From Pseudahrensia aquimaris (lineage in GTDB: Bacteria > Pseudomonadota > Alphaproteobacteria > Rhizobiales > Rhizobiaceae): a DNA stretch of 64,000 bases. The notes under the pieces are model-generated. The model was not told the DNA's origin. It did no database searches and saw only the letters and a list, made by a program, of their open reading frames with translations. Positions 44,422-53,673 of the stretch are shown in pieces (position 1 is the stretch's first letter; each line of letters starts with the position of its first letter). Location: NCBI RefSeq assembly GCF_042676045.1, contig NZ_JBHTJV010000026.1, positions 1 through 64,000 on the forward strand, in the 5' to 3' direction. A program made the position numbers and the translations under genes.

Positions 44422-46509
44422 ATGGTTCGATTCTTTTCTGACAATTTCCTCTCCGCATATGTTGATGTTGAATCCGAGAGCTTTTTGCTTTGCAGCGCTT
44501 CATCCGACTCACGAGATGGTTTCTCTGACCTGTCCGCTATGGTCAGCGCTGGCGCCAAGCTGGATGACGAGAATATGACCAGCGACGACAGCTTTAGTCT
44601 GGAGGCCGAACTAACCCGCGCGCTTGGCGGGGAACCGGAAGTGCAAACTGCGCTCGCTGACGCCGAAGTCGAAGCGCCTGCAATTGATGACCTGCAGATG
44701 AAGGAAGCCCTCGCGGCGTTGGAAGTTCCCTCCGCTACCGATATGAGCGAGGCCGCAGTTGAAGATGAAGGTTCTGAATTTGGCGATTTGATTTCTGCAG
44801 AGTTCGAGCGTGCGCTTGCTGAGGAAGAGGCGCTTGCCGCCGATCTTGCTGCCGCAGCGGAAATGGAACAGGCCGCTGAAGCCGTTGAAATTCCGGCAAT
44901 GACGCTTTCTGCGCCTGCGGCCACAACGCCGGAACCATCTTCAACAACGGAAAAAGACTATTCCGACCCGGCTGCAGAATTTTTTGGAACGCCAGCACAT
45001 GCGTCGAGCGCGCAGTCGTCAGGCCCGCCAATTCAGACACCACCTTTCCAGTCCGCACCATCCATGTCGCCGCCTGTTGCCCCAGTCTTTGAGCCCCCAG
45101 TCCTTGAGACAGCAGCTTCGTCGGTACAGGACTTCTCAGATCCGGCTGCAGAGTTTGCTGCCACGATGGCTAATCCTGAGCGCACCCTGCCGCCAGCTCC
45201 TCAATTGGACGTTCCATCAGTTGAAGAACCAACGCCAGCTGCCAGCCCAATCGACGCTGTGCTCGGTGCAAGTGCTGCACTGGGTGCCGCTGCTGTTGCA
45301 TCGTCAGCTTCCCCCAAGCCCTATCAAACTCCGCGCGCAGAAGAACAGCCGTTTACGCTGGACAACGAGTTCGAAACGGCGATTGCAGCAGATACCGCTG
45401 CACCTGGAATCACAGCCCGCAGAACGCAGGGCGACCCTATGGACATTGCGTTCGACCCCGATCCGTCATCGTTCGGCGATAATGTCACAATTCCATCGCC
45501 CCACGAATTTCAAGGCGCAGCGGCCACAAACGGTTCTGCTGGTCGTAAAGCAGCCATTGGTGTTTTGGCAGTCGCATTGTTTGGTGGCATGGGTGCACTT
45601 GCTTGGAGTTCGTTCAGCGATGCACCATCCGGCAAAGCTCCAACTATTCTGGCCGAAACCGCGCCTGTGAAGGTGAAGCCAAAAGATTCTGGCGGAAAAG
45701 TAGTCCCCGATCAGGACCGTACGGTTTACGAGAAGGTAGGCGGCGCGAAATCCGATAAGCCAGAGCAAGTGGCGCTAAAAGACGCGACCGAAAAACCTAT
45801 CGAAATAGCTAAGGTGAAGCCGAAGGCCACAAATCGGGTCGACGCCGGAAGTGACGCCGCGAACACGAGTAAAGATGACAGCGTTTTACGTCCACGCGCA
45901 GTTCGCACTATGGTTGTGAAGCCCGATGGTACGATTTTGGCTGCAAGCGAGCCCGCACCGGCGGCTAAGCCTGCCAAAGCTCCCGAACAAGTGGCTAAAG
46001 CGCCTGCTGCAAAGCCTGACAAGTCAACAACAGGAGGTGTTCAGTTCACACCGCCAACTGCTGAAAATGGCAATACGTCAAAACCGGCGGAACAAGTGGC
46101 TAAATTGGCTCCAGCGAAACCTGTGAAAGTAGAGCCTGTCAAAAAAGCTGCGCCCAAACCTGCTCCAAAGGCAGCAGCCAAACCAAAGGCAAAGCCTGTT
46201 GTGAAGAAAGTAGCGGCAAAGCCAAAGCCTGCCGCGCCCAAACCGGCAGCCGCACCAGCGGCTTCCTCTCCATACGCGGTGCAGATTTCCTCGCGTCGTT
46301 CGCCGGAAGCTGCCCAGTCGGCTTGGACAAAGCTCGCCCGTCAATATCGAGGCGTCCTGGCAAGCTACACGCCGGATATCCGCAAGAAGGACATCTCGGG
46401 TCGCGGAACTTTCTATCAGGTGCGCGTTCCAGCCCAGACCAAAGCTGACGCAAGCGCATTGTGTTCACGGCTCAAGCGGGCCGGTGGAGATTGCTTCGTT
46501 ACCCGCTAG
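44422..46509 (+). CDS. SPOR-domain membrane protein
   Basis: A 695-residue protein. The start at 44422 is uncertain: a second ATG at 44575 precedes SDDSFSLEAELTRALGG, which looks like the conserved beginning, while the first 51 residues may not be translated. A long acidic, Pro/Ala-rich cytoplasmic part leads to one membrane segment near residues 374-396 (AAIGVLAVALFGGMGALAW). A Lys/Pro/Ala-rich periplasmic linker and a C-terminal SPOR domain (about residues 617-694, SPYAVQISSRRSPEAAQSAW) follow. SPOR domains bind denuded septal peptidoglycan, so a role in division is likely. It is followed by a terminator. Confidence 0.9.
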   Translation: MVRFFSDNFLSAYVDVESESFLLCSASSDSRDGFSDLSAMVSAGAKLDDENMTSDDSFSLEAELTRALGGEPEVQTALADAEVEAPAIDDLQMKEALAALEVPSATDMSEAAVEDEGSEFGDLISAEFERALAEEEALAADLAAAAEMEQAAEAVEIPAMTLSAPAATTPEPSSTTEKDYSDPAAEFFGTPAHASSAQSSGPPIQTPPFQSAPSMSPPVAPVFEPPVLETAASSVQDFSDPAAEFAATMANPERTLPPAPQLDVPSVEEPTPAASPIDAVLGASAALGAAAVASSASPKPYQTPRAEEQPFTLDNEFETAIAADTAAPGITARRTQGDPMDIAFDPDPSSFGDNVTIPSPHEFQGAAATNGSAGRKAAIGVLAVALFGGMGALAWSSFSDAPSGKAPTILAETAPVKVKPKDSGGKVVPDQDRTVYEKVGGAKSDKPEQVALKDATEKPIEIAKVKPKATNRVDAGSDAANTSKDDSVLRPRAVRTMVVKPDGTILAASEPAPAAKPAKAPEQVAKAPAAKPDKSTTGGVQFTPPTAENGNTSKPAEQVAKLAPAKPVKVEPVKKAAPKPAPKAAAKPKAKPVVKKVAAKPKPAAPKPAAAPAASSPYAVQISSRRSPEAAQSAWTKLARQYRGVLASYTPDIRKKDISGRGTFYQVRVPAQTKADASALCSRLKRAGGDCFVTR

Positions 46510-46534
46510 ACGCAGGGTTCAAATAAATAGATTC

Positions 46535-46571
46535 AGACCTGCCGCACCTGAAAATGCGGCAGGTCTTTTTT
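46535..46571 (+). terminator. Intrinsic terminator after the SPOR-protein gene
   Basis: A perfect 12-bp inverted repeat (AGACCTGCCGCA at 46535-46546 and its complement at 46555-46566) with an 8-nt loop ends in six T. It lies 26 bp after the stop codon and separates the argS-SPOR unit from nagZ. Confidence 0.9.
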
Positions 46572-46629
46572 GTGCGCTGATGCAGTGATGGGGGGCTTTG
46601 ACGCCGCAAAATGTATAAACTTGCGAATC

Positions 46630-47652
46630 ATGGAAACAAAAGCACTCATCGTCGGCTGTGCCGGCACAGAACTTACCGCCGAGGAACGGGCGTTTTTGAA
46701 GGCCGAAAAGCCCTGGGGCTTCATTCTGTTTGCCCGCAACATTGAGACACCCGACCAGGTGCGTCGTCTCAACGATTCCTTTGCTGAATGCGTCAGCCGC
46801 AAGACGGTGCCTATTTTGATCGACCAGGAAGGCGGTCGCGTGCAACGCCTGCGCGCGCCCACTTGGCATGATTATCCACCAGCGGCAGCGCTGGGCGCTC
46901 TTTATCTGCAAGACAAAGCCAAAGGCCTTCGCGCTGCCTGGCTGCAATCGCGCCTTCACTCTTTTGATCTGCTGCCGCTCGGCTTTACGGTTGACTGCCT
47001 GCCGGTGCTCGATGTTCCCGCAAAAGACGGCCACGAGGTCATCGGCAACCGCGCCTACGGCGACGAGCCGGAGATTGTATCCGCCATGGGGCAGGCGGCT
47101 TGCGACGGATTGAAAGCGGGCGGCGTTATGCCCGTCATAAAGCACATTCCAGGCCATGGCCGCGCAAAAGCTGACAGCCACAAAGATTTGCCCGTTGTCG
47201 ACACGCCACGCGAGACGCTGGAGGCTGTCGATTTCCCGCCCTTTGCGGCGCTGTCGAACGAGGCGATGGCGATGACCGCCCACGTGGTTTTTTCCGCTCT
47301 GGATGCGGCCGCCCCCGCAACCACGTCGAAAACCATCATTGACGGCATTATTCGGGGCCAAATGGGGTTTGATGGCCTTTTAATGAGCGATGACGTGTCG
47401 ATGGAGGCACTTTCTGGGGATTTCGCCACACGCACCCGCGCAATTTTCAACGCGGGCTGCGATATGGTGCTTCACTGCAATGGCCTGATGGACCAGATGA
47501 AGGCTGTTGCTAACGAAACTCCGCAATTGTCTGGCAAGGCTCTTTCTCGCGCTGATGCTGCCATGGCTGGCATCGGCACGGTTGATAATGCTGATGAAGC
47601 TGAAACAAGGGCCGAATTTGCCGACCTTTTGGCGCAAATACCTGTCGCCTAA
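46630..47652 (+). CDS. nagZ: Beta-N-acetylhexosaminidase NagZ (GH3)
   Basis: The ATG at 46630 gives 340 residues starting METKALIVGCAGTELTAEER. GH3 features include PILIDQEGGRVQRLRAP near residue 60, KHIPGHGRAKADSHKDLP with the catalytic His, and GFDGLLMSDDVSMEAL with the nucleophile Asp. NagZ removes GlcNAc from anhydromuropeptides in cytoplasmic cell-wall recycling. No signal peptide is present, which fits. It lies 44 bp before scpA. Confidence 0.94.
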   Translation: METKALIVGCAGTELTAEERAFLKAEKPWGFILFARNIETPDQVRRLNDSFAECVSRKTVPILIDQEGGRVQRLRAPTWHDYPPAAALGALYLQDKAKGLRAAWLQSRLHSFDLLPLGFTVDCLPVLDVPAKDGHEVIGNRAYGDEPEIVSAMGQAACDGLKAGGVMPVIKHIPGHGRAKADSHKDLPVVDTPRETLEAVDFPPFAALSNEAMAMTAHVVFSALDAAAPATTSKTIIDGIIRGQMGFDGLLMSDDVSMEALSGDFATRTRAIFNAGCDMVLHCNGLMDQMKAVANETPQLSGKALSRADAAMAGIGTVDNADEAETRAEFADLLAQIPVA

Positions 47653-47695
47653 TGGATGATCCGCTTCATGAGCGGCAACGAAAACGAGGATTTAA

Positions 47696-48526
47696 GTGAG
47701 CGGCCAAAAGTCAAACGACAGCCCTGAACTGTGGGAAAGCCCGATTCCCGTCGACCGCGCCTCGATGGACCCGGATTTTACGGTTGATGTAGACGGCTTT
47801 GAAGGTCCGCTCGATCTGCTGCTTGCTATGGCTCGCACGCAGAAAGTTGATCTGACAAAGATCTCGATCCTGCAACTGGCCCGCCAATATCTCGGATTCG
47901 TCGAAAAAGCGCGCAAGCTGCGCCTTGAACTTGCCGCTGACTATCTCGTCATGGCCGCTTGGCTAGCCTATTTGAAATCCAAACTGCTGCTGCCCGCGCC
48001 AGAGGGCGACCCGGAACCATCGGGTGAAGAACTGGCAGCGCAGCTGGCGTTTCGCCTGCAAAGGCTTGAGGCCATGCGCGAAGCGTCCAAGCAATTGATG
48101 AACCGCAACCGTCTTGGCCGCGATTTCTTTGCCCGCGGCATGCCGGAGCCGGTCGTGGTGAAAACCGAGCGAGCCTACAACGCAACGCTCTACGATCTGC
48201 TGACCGCTTATGCCCAACAGCGCCAACGGGAGGCGACGTCCACCGTTACCATTTCGCGCCGTGAGGTTTGGTCACTGCAGGATGCGCGGGCCATTTTGAC
48301 CCGCCTGATGGGCAAACTGGAAGACTGGACGCCACTCAATGCCTTTTTGGCCGAATACATGACTTCGCGTGAAGAACGCGCTGGTGTCATTGCCTCCAGT
48401 TTTGCCGCAAGCCTCGAATTGGTGCGCGAAGGCCAGCTTGAAATTAGACAATCCGAAACCTTCGCACCGCTTTACATGCGCCACAAGCCTGCTGCAACGC
48501 CAACGTCACAAACCGAGCGATCATAG
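47696..48526 (+). CDS. scpA: Segregation and condensation protein A
   Basis: A 276-residue kleisin that starts at GTG 47696 behind ACGAGGA. The N-terminal SMC-binding part is FTVDVDGFEGPLDLLLAMAR near residues 28-47, followed by VDLTKISILQLARQYLGFV. The C-terminal winged-helix part has SREVWSLQDARAILTRLMGK. ScpA links the SMC heads and, together with ScpB encoded 30 bp downstream, forms the condensin-like complex. Confidence 0.95.
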   Translation: MSGQKSNDSPELWESPIPVDRASMDPDFTVDVDGFEGPLDLLLAMARTQKVDLTKISILQLARQYLGFVEKARKLRLELAADYLVMAAWLAYLKSKLLLPAPEGDPEPSGEELAAQLAFRLQRLEAMREASKQLMNRNRLGRDFFARGMPEPVVVKTERAYNATLYDLLTAYAQQRQREATSTVTISRREVWSLQDARAILTRLMGKLEDWTPLNAFLAEYMTSREERAGVIASSFAASLELVREGQLEIRQSETFAPLYMRHKPAATPTSQTERS

Positions 48527-48555
48527 GGCTTTGCCCGCCCTGATAGGAGACTTTT

Positions 48556-49275
48556 ATGTCCAACACCGCCGAAAACATCTTGCCATTTCCCAACTTGGTG
48601 GAAGACAGCGATCACGAGGATACGGTTGATGCGATGCAGGTTGTGCGCATGGTGGAAGCGATGATTTTCGCCTCCAGCGAGCCGGTTGCAGAAAAAGCGA
48701 TTGCCGATCACTTGCCTGACGGCGCAGACGTGAAGGCGGCACTGGCTGATGTTCAAGCAAGTTATGCCAGCCGTGGCATCAATCTGGTGCGCGTAGGCGA
48801 CGCGTGGGCCTTCCGCACAGCCGACGATCTTTCGTTCCTGCTGCAGAAAGAAGCCGTGGAGACGCGGCGCCTTTCCAAAGCGGCGCTCGAAGTGCTGGCC
48901 ATCATCGCTTATCATCAGCCGGTCACACGCGCGGAAGTCGAGGAAATTCGCGGTGTTGTCACATCAAAAGGCACGCTTGATGTATTGTTGGAGACTGGCT
49001 GGGTGCGAATGCGCGGACGCCGCAAGACGCCGGGTCGTCCCGTAACATATGGAACAACGCCAGACTTCCTGGATCACTTCGGTCTGGAGACCGTGCGCGA
49101 CTTGCCCGGCTTGGACGAGTTAAAGGGCGCCGGCATGTTGCAATCGCAGATTCCGGCTACATTTTCCGTGCCTGTTCCATCTGACGACGACCAACTGCAA
49201 GACGATGAAGATCCGTTCACGCTCGATGACGTAGAGGAACTGGGCCTGCTTTCTCCGCTTGGCGGCGACGAATAG
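48556..49275 (+). CDS. scpB: Segregation and condensation protein B
   Basis: A 239-residue protein with two winged-helix domains. It has VVRMVEAMIFASSEPVAEKA near residues 29-48 and the conserved LSKAALEVLAIIAYHQPVTR followed by AEVEEIRGVVTSKGTLDVLL. The C-terminal 40 residues are acidic and probably disordered. It acts with ScpA on SMC in chromosome segregation. Confidence 0.95.
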   Translation: MSNTAENILPFPNLVEDSDHEDTVDAMQVVRMVEAMIFASSEPVAEKAIADHLPDGADVKAALADVQASYASRGINLVRVGDAWAFRTADDLSFLLQKEAVETRRLSKAALEVLAIIAYHQPVTRAEVEEIRGVVTSKGTLDVLLETGWVRMRGRRKTPGRPVTYGTTPDFLDHFGLETVRDLPGLDELKGAGMLQSQIPATFSVPVPSDDDQLQDDEDPFTLDDVEELGLLSPLGGDE

Positions 49276-49333
49276 TCTGCTGCGGCCAAGGCGAGGCTTC
49301 CAATTGCCTATGAAGTGTCCCACATAGCGCGTC

Positions 49334-50491
49334 ATGGAAGATGATGCCGCAGTAAAGCCGCCACGTGAGCCGGTCCGTTCCAAATGGGGCGTGCCGAACA
49401 CTGCTGCTGTTTCCATTCCGCACGAACTTTCGTTTGAGAACATCAGCCATCGCTTCGGCGAATCTGTGATCCTGCAAGACATTTCACTGACCGCTGCAAC
49501 GGGCACCGTCACCTGCCTTCTCGGTCCGTCAGGTTCAGGCAAAACCACCTTGTTGCGCATCGCGGCAGGTATGGAACGCCAAACATCGGGCAGGGTGCTG
49601 CAAGATGGGCGCGAGATTGGTGGCCCGAGCTTATTCATGCCGCCGGAAAAGCGCGGCATCGGGCTCGTGTTTCAAGATTACGCGCTGTTTCCGCACCTCA
49701 CTATCTGCCAAAATGTCTGCTTTGGCCTTGCGCACTTAAAGCGTGCAGACCGCATTCCGCAGGCCATGCAAACGCTGGCTCGTGTGGGTTTGGATGACCG
49801 CGCGGATGAATATCCCAGCACACTATCCGGCGGCGAGCAGCAGCGGGTGGCGCTCGCTCGTGCGATGGCCCCGCGCCCGGGCGTGTTGCTGATGGACGAA
49901 CCATTTTCCGGCCTCGACAGCCGCCTGCGCGATTCGGTGCGCGACGAAACGCTGGGTGTGCTGCGCGAAACGCGTGCCACGTCGCTCATCGTCACCCACG
50001 ACCCGGCAGAGGCGCTGAAGATGGGGGACAGAATTGCGCTTATGAACCGTGGCATCATGGAGCAATTTGGTACGCCGGAAGACCTCTATTATCGTCCCAA
50101 AACGCTGTTTGCAGCAGGTTTCTTCTCCGAATTGAACTTGTTCGAAGGTGTTGTTCGCGGCAGTCAGGTTGAAACGCCGCTCGGTGCAATCAAAGCAGAC
50201 GGCATGCGCGAGGGGGCGGCGGCAGTGGTCGCCATCCGCCTGCCAGCGCTCTACTTTGACCCTGCGGGCAAAGGGGCAACCGCACGGATTTTATCACGCC
50301 GCTTTCTGGGAGACTTCGACCAGATCACAGTGGGTGTGTCCGGTGTCGATGTGCCGTTGAAAATGCGGCTGCGGGCGGGCGCGCTGGAGAGCTTGGGCAT
50401 TGACATCAACCGCAATCTGTCAATCCGCGTCGATCCAAAAGGCTGTTTCGTCTTTCCTGCCGTTGAAACGACATCATCAGCGCTTACCTAA
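49334..50491 (+). CDS. Orphan ABC transporter ATPase with C-terminal TOBE-like region
   Basis: A 385-residue protein. After a 30-residue lead, Walker A is LLGPSGSGKTTLLRIAAGM, the Q-loop region is GIGLVFQDYALFPHLTI, the signature LSGGEQQRVALARAMA, and Walker B VLLMDEPFSGLDSRLRD. The last 120 residues resemble the regulatory TOBE part of PotA/FbpC-type ATPases. Iron or polyamine uptake is usual for this type, but no permease or binding protein is nearby, so the substrate is unknown. It lies between scpB and tatA. Confidence 0.88.
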   Translation: MEDDAAVKPPREPVRSKWGVPNTAAVSIPHELSFENISHRFGESVILQDISLTAATGTVTCLLGPSGSGKTTLLRIAAGMERQTSGRVLQDGREIGGPSLFMPPEKRGIGLVFQDYALFPHLTICQNVCFGLAHLKRADRIPQAMQTLARVGLDDRADEYPSTLSGGEQQRVALARAMAPRPGVLLMDEPFSGLDSRLRDSVRDETLGVLRETRATSLIVTHDPAEALKMGDRIALMNRGIMEQFGTPEDLYYRPKTLFAAGFFSELNLFEGVVRGSQVETPLGAIKADGMREGAAAVVAIRLPALYFDPAGKGATARILSRRFLGDFDQITVGVSGVDVPLKMRLRAGALESLGIDINRNLSIRVDPKGCFVFPAVETTSSALT

Positions 50492-50609
50492 TTAACCGGA
50501 ACACTGCTTGGCGAGCGTCCCGTTGTTGCGAATGAACGCGGCTTCGGTCTATGTTGCCCAGCGACAGAGAGGATGTCTCAAAGAAGGCATCCGTAGAGGA
50601 GTATTGGTT

Positions 50610-50831
50610 ATGGGTCAGATCGGCATTTGGCAGATTGTCATCGTTGCGGTCGTCGTGGTTTTGTTGTTCGGACGCGGCAAGATTTCAGAGCTTATGGGAG
50701 ATGTTGCTAAAGGCATCACGTCTTTCAAGAAGGGCTTGAACGAAGCCGAAGAAGACGTCTCAAAGACACTTGATAACGAGCCGGGCGAGAAGGTTGTTGA
50801 TAGCACGACCGAAAAGTCGAAAGTCAGCTAA
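50610..50831 (+). CDS. tatA: Twin-arginine translocase subunit TatA
   Basis: The ATG at 50610 behind TAGAGGAG gives 73 residues; the frame opens upstream at 50508 but that extension has no TatA features. One membrane helix (IWQIVIVAVVVVLLFGRGKI) is followed by the hinge FGRGKISELMGDVAKGITSF and an acidic amphipathic tail. TatA oligomers form the pore for folded proteins. TatB and TatC follow. Confidence 0.95.
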   Translation: MGQIGIWQIVIVAVVVVLLFGRGKISELMGDVAKGITSFKKGLNEAEEDVSKTLDNEPGEKVVDSTTEKSKVS

Positions 50832-50932
50832 AGCTGACAGTGTTCGCGGCTCGCTTACTGCTGCTGCATTGAGCGATACGCATTGCGCCGATTTGCGGCA
50901 ACAACCAACCTTTAAGACAGGCGGAACGGGCT

Positions 50933-51556
50933 GTGTTTGACATTGGCTGGACCGAGATGCTCGTTGTGGGCATCATCGCGATCATTTTCGTTGGGCCTAA
51001 AGAGCTCCCCGGAATGCTGCGCACGTTTGGCCAGGCCATCCGCAAGATCCGGGGCATGGCCGGTGAGTTTCAGGGTCAATTCAACGAAGCCCTGAAAGAG
51101 GCTGAATTGGATGGGCTTAAAGACACTATCAACGATGTGCGCTCGCTCGATCCAACGAAAGCGATCAAAGACAAGCTAAATCCGCTGAAGGATGATCTGG
51201 AGAAGCCTGTGAAGGCCGAAAAGAAAATCCAGACCCCGCAGGAAATCGAAGCCGAAATCGCAGAAAACTACCGCAAAGCGCAAGAAGCCACCAAAAACGC
51301 TTCCACCGGTCCAAACGCTGTGCCCGGCTTCAGCAGCGCACCAACCGAGCCTGCATCTGAGCCGAAAGTGGTAGCCTCGCCCAAAAAGACGATACCCAAG
51401 AAAACCGCTGCCAAAAAAGCTCCAGCGAAAAAAGTTGCGCCGAAAAAAGCAGCTTCGAAAAAAACTGATGAGAAAAAGACGGCAGCAAAATCAACCGCCA
51501 AGAAAGCGGTAGCGAAGAAAAGCGTAGCTAAGTCCAAAACCAAGGACATAGCATGA
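50933..51556 (+). CDS. tatB: Twin-arginine translocase subunit TatB with a Lys/Ala-rich tail
   Basis: A 207-residue protein that starts at GTG 50933. The N-terminus FDIGWTEMLVVGIIAIIFVG and PKELPGMLRTFGQAIRKIRG is typical of TatB, with the Glu in the membrane helix. Residues from about 150 to the end consist almost only of Lys, Ala, Pro, Thr and Ser, like a histone H1 tail. TatB and TatC together recognise the twin-arginine signal. Its TGA overlaps the tatC ATG (ATGA). Confidence 0.95.
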   Translation: MFDIGWTEMLVVGIIAIIFVGPKELPGMLRTFGQAIRKIRGMAGEFQGQFNEALKEAELDGLKDTINDVRSLDPTKAIKDKLNPLKDDLEKPVKAEKKIQTPQEIEAEIAENYRKAQEATKNASTGPNAVPGFSSAPTEPASEPKVVASPKKTIPKKTAAKKAPAKKVAPKKAASKKTDEKKTAAKSTAKKAVAKKSVAKSKTKDIA

Positions 51557-52338
51557 GCGACGAGACGCTTGACGACAGCGCTGCACCGCTGATGGAGCAT
51601 CTCATCGAGTTGCGCCAGCGGCTCTTGAAGTCTCTCATCGCGGTCGCGTGCGTGTTTGTTATTGCGTTCATTTTTTCGGACGACATTTTCAATCTTCTCG
51701 TCATTCCATACGAACGCGCCGTGGGCGATGATCAGAACATTCGCCTGATTTACACCGCACCACAGGAATATTTCTTTGCACAATTGCGCATCGCGCTGTT
51801 TACGGCCCTGTTCTTCGCATTCCCCGTGATTGCTACACAGATCTACAAATTTGTGGCTCCAGGCCTGTATAAAAACGAACGGGGCGCATTCCTGCCGTTT
51901 CTGTTTGCCACGCCGATCTTGTTTATATTGGGCGCATCGTTGGTTTTCTACGTCATAATGCCGCTTGCTATGGGCTTCTTCCTGTCGATGCAGCAGGACG
52001 GTGAAACCAGCCGCGCAACCATCGAACTGCTGCCAAAAGTCTCCGAATATCTCGGCCTGATCATGACATTGATCTTTGCATTCGGTCTGGTTTTCCAGAT
52101 GCCAGTAGTCATCTCGTTGCTGGCTAGGGCAGGGATGGTGTCTTCTGTAGGGCTGAAAGCAAAGCGCAAATATGCGGTTGTGCTGACCTTCATCGCTGCC
52201 GCAGTACTAACGCCGCCAGATCCCGTCAGCCAGATCGGCCTTGCGGTTCCAACCCTGCTTCTCTACGAACTGTCCATCTACGCCACGCGACTCATCGAGC
52301 GCAAACGGCTGGAGCGTGAGGCCGCTTTCGAGGCCTAA
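51553..52338 (+). CDS. tatC: Twin-arginine translocase subunit TatC
   Basis: A 261-residue membrane protein with six hydrophobic segments. The N-terminal signature APLMEHLIELRQRLLKSLIA contains the conserved Glu and Arg of the signal-binding site. The motif FALPVI-like FFAFPVIATQIYKFVAPGLY and the later VLTPPDPVSQIGLAVPTLLL are typical. It overlaps tatB by 4 bp and is followed by serS after 45 bp. Confidence 0.96.
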   Translation: MSDETLDDSAAPLMEHLIELRQRLLKSLIAVACVFVIAFIFSDDIFNLLVIPYERAVGDDQNIRLIYTAPQEYFFAQLRIALFTALFFAFPVIATQIYKFVAPGLYKNERGAFLPFLFATPILFILGASLVFYVIMPLAMGFFLSMQQDGETSRATIELLPKVSEYLGLIMTLIFAFGLVFQMPVVISLLARAGMVSSVGLKAKRKYAVVLTFIAAAVLTPPDPVSQIGLAVPTLLLYELSIYATRLIERKRLEREAAFEA

Positions 52339-52383
52339 CGCATCGCCGTTTCGACGCTGATACGCCAAGACCCGTGAAAGTTC

Positions 52384-53670
52384 ATGTTCGACATTAAGTG
52401 GATCAGGGAAAACCCCGAAACGTTTGACAAATTGCTCGCTCTTCGCGGTCTGGAGCCGAAATCCGAGTCGCTTATTGCGCTGGATGAAGCCCGCCGCGCG
52501 CATGTGGCCGAACTGCAAGCAGCGCAGGAAAAGCGCAATGTGGCGTCCAAGGAAATCGGCAAATCGAAGGCTTCCGGTGATGAGGCGGCGGCTCAAAAGG
52601 CCATCGAAGAAGTGGCTAAGCTAAAGGGTTTTCTCCAATCCGGTGAGGAAGAAGAGCGTAAACTCACCAATGCGCTCAACGACGCGCTTGCTGAAATTCC
52701 AAACCTGCCACACGAAGATGTACCCCAAGGGGCGGACGAAGCCGACAACGTTCTGCTGCATACCGATGGTGAAAAGCCTGTCTTTGCGTTTAAGCCAAAG
52801 GAACACTTTGAGCTTGGCGAAGCGATGGGCACGATGAACTTCGAAACGGCGGCTAAACTCTCCGGCAGTCGCTTCGTTCTTTTGTCGGGTGAATTGGCCC
52901 GCATGGAGCGTGCTCTGGGTCAGTACATGGTCGATCTCCACACGGGCCAGCATGGATATGTTGAGGTCTCGCCCCCGCTTCTGGTGCGTGATGAAGCCCT
53001 TTTTGGCACGGGCCAACTTCCGAAGTTTTCCGAAGATCTGTTCAAGGCCAGCGAAGACCATTGGATGATCCCGACCGCTGAAGTGCCGCTGACCAACATC
53101 GTTGCCGGCGAAATTGTTGGTGAGGCGACACTGCCACGCCGCTACACAGCGTTGACCTATTGCTTCCGCTCCGAGGCTGGTTCTGCCGGCCGCGACACGC
53201 GCGGCATGTTGCGCCAACACCAGTTTTCCAAGTGTGAATTGGTCTCTGTGACGGATGAAGAGAATTCGTTGCAGGAACTGGAGCGCATGCTCGGTTGTGC
53301 GGAAGCGGTGTTGAAGGGCCTTGGTCTGCACTATCGCGTAGTAACGCTTTGCACTGGCGACATGGGCTTCTCCGCTCGCAAGACATACGACATTGAAGTG
53401 TGGTTGCCGGGTCAGAATGCCTACCGTGAAATTTCGTCTTGCTCAGTATGCGGCGATTTCCAGGCGCGGCGCATGAACGCCCGCTATCGCAAGGAAGGTG
53501 AAAAGCAACTGAACTTCGTCCACACGCTGAACGGTTCCGGCGTTGCCGTTGGCCGAGCGCTCATCGCTGTGATGGAAAACTATCAAAACGAAGACGGTAC
53601 GATCACCGTGCCGGACGTGCTGCAGCCCTATATGGGCGGCGCTACAACCATTGGCGGAGCAGAAAGCTAA
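52384..53670 (+). CDS. serS: Seryl-tRNA synthetase
   Basis: A 428-residue class II synthetase. The N-terminal antiparallel coiled coil (about residues 30-105) binds the long variable arm of tRNA-Ser. Motif 2 is visible in YTALTYCFRSEAGSAGRDTR with GMLRQHQFSKCELVSV, and motif 3 in NGSGVAVGRALIAVMENYQ. Length and order are normal. It lies between tatC and surE, as in many alphaproteobacteria. Confidence 0.97.
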   Translation: MFDIKWIRENPETFDKLLALRGLEPKSESLIALDEARRAHVAELQAAQEKRNVASKEIGKSKASGDEAAAQKAIEEVAKLKGFLQSGEEEERKLTNALNDALAEIPNLPHEDVPQGADEADNVLLHTDGEKPVFAFKPKEHFELGEAMGTMNFETAAKLSGSRFVLLSGELARMERALGQYMVDLHTGQHGYVEVSPPLLVRDEALFGTGQLPKFSEDLFKASEDHWMIPTAEVPLTNIVAGEIVGEATLPRRYTALTYCFRSEAGSAGRDTRGMLRQHQFSKCELVSVTDEENSLQELERMLGCAEAVLKGLGLHYRVVTLCTGDMGFSARKTYDIEVWLPGQNAYREISSCSVCGDFQARRMNARYRKEGEKQLNFVHTLNGSGVAVGRALIAVMENYQNEDGTITVPDVLQPYMGGATTIGGAES

Positions 53671-53673
53671 CCT

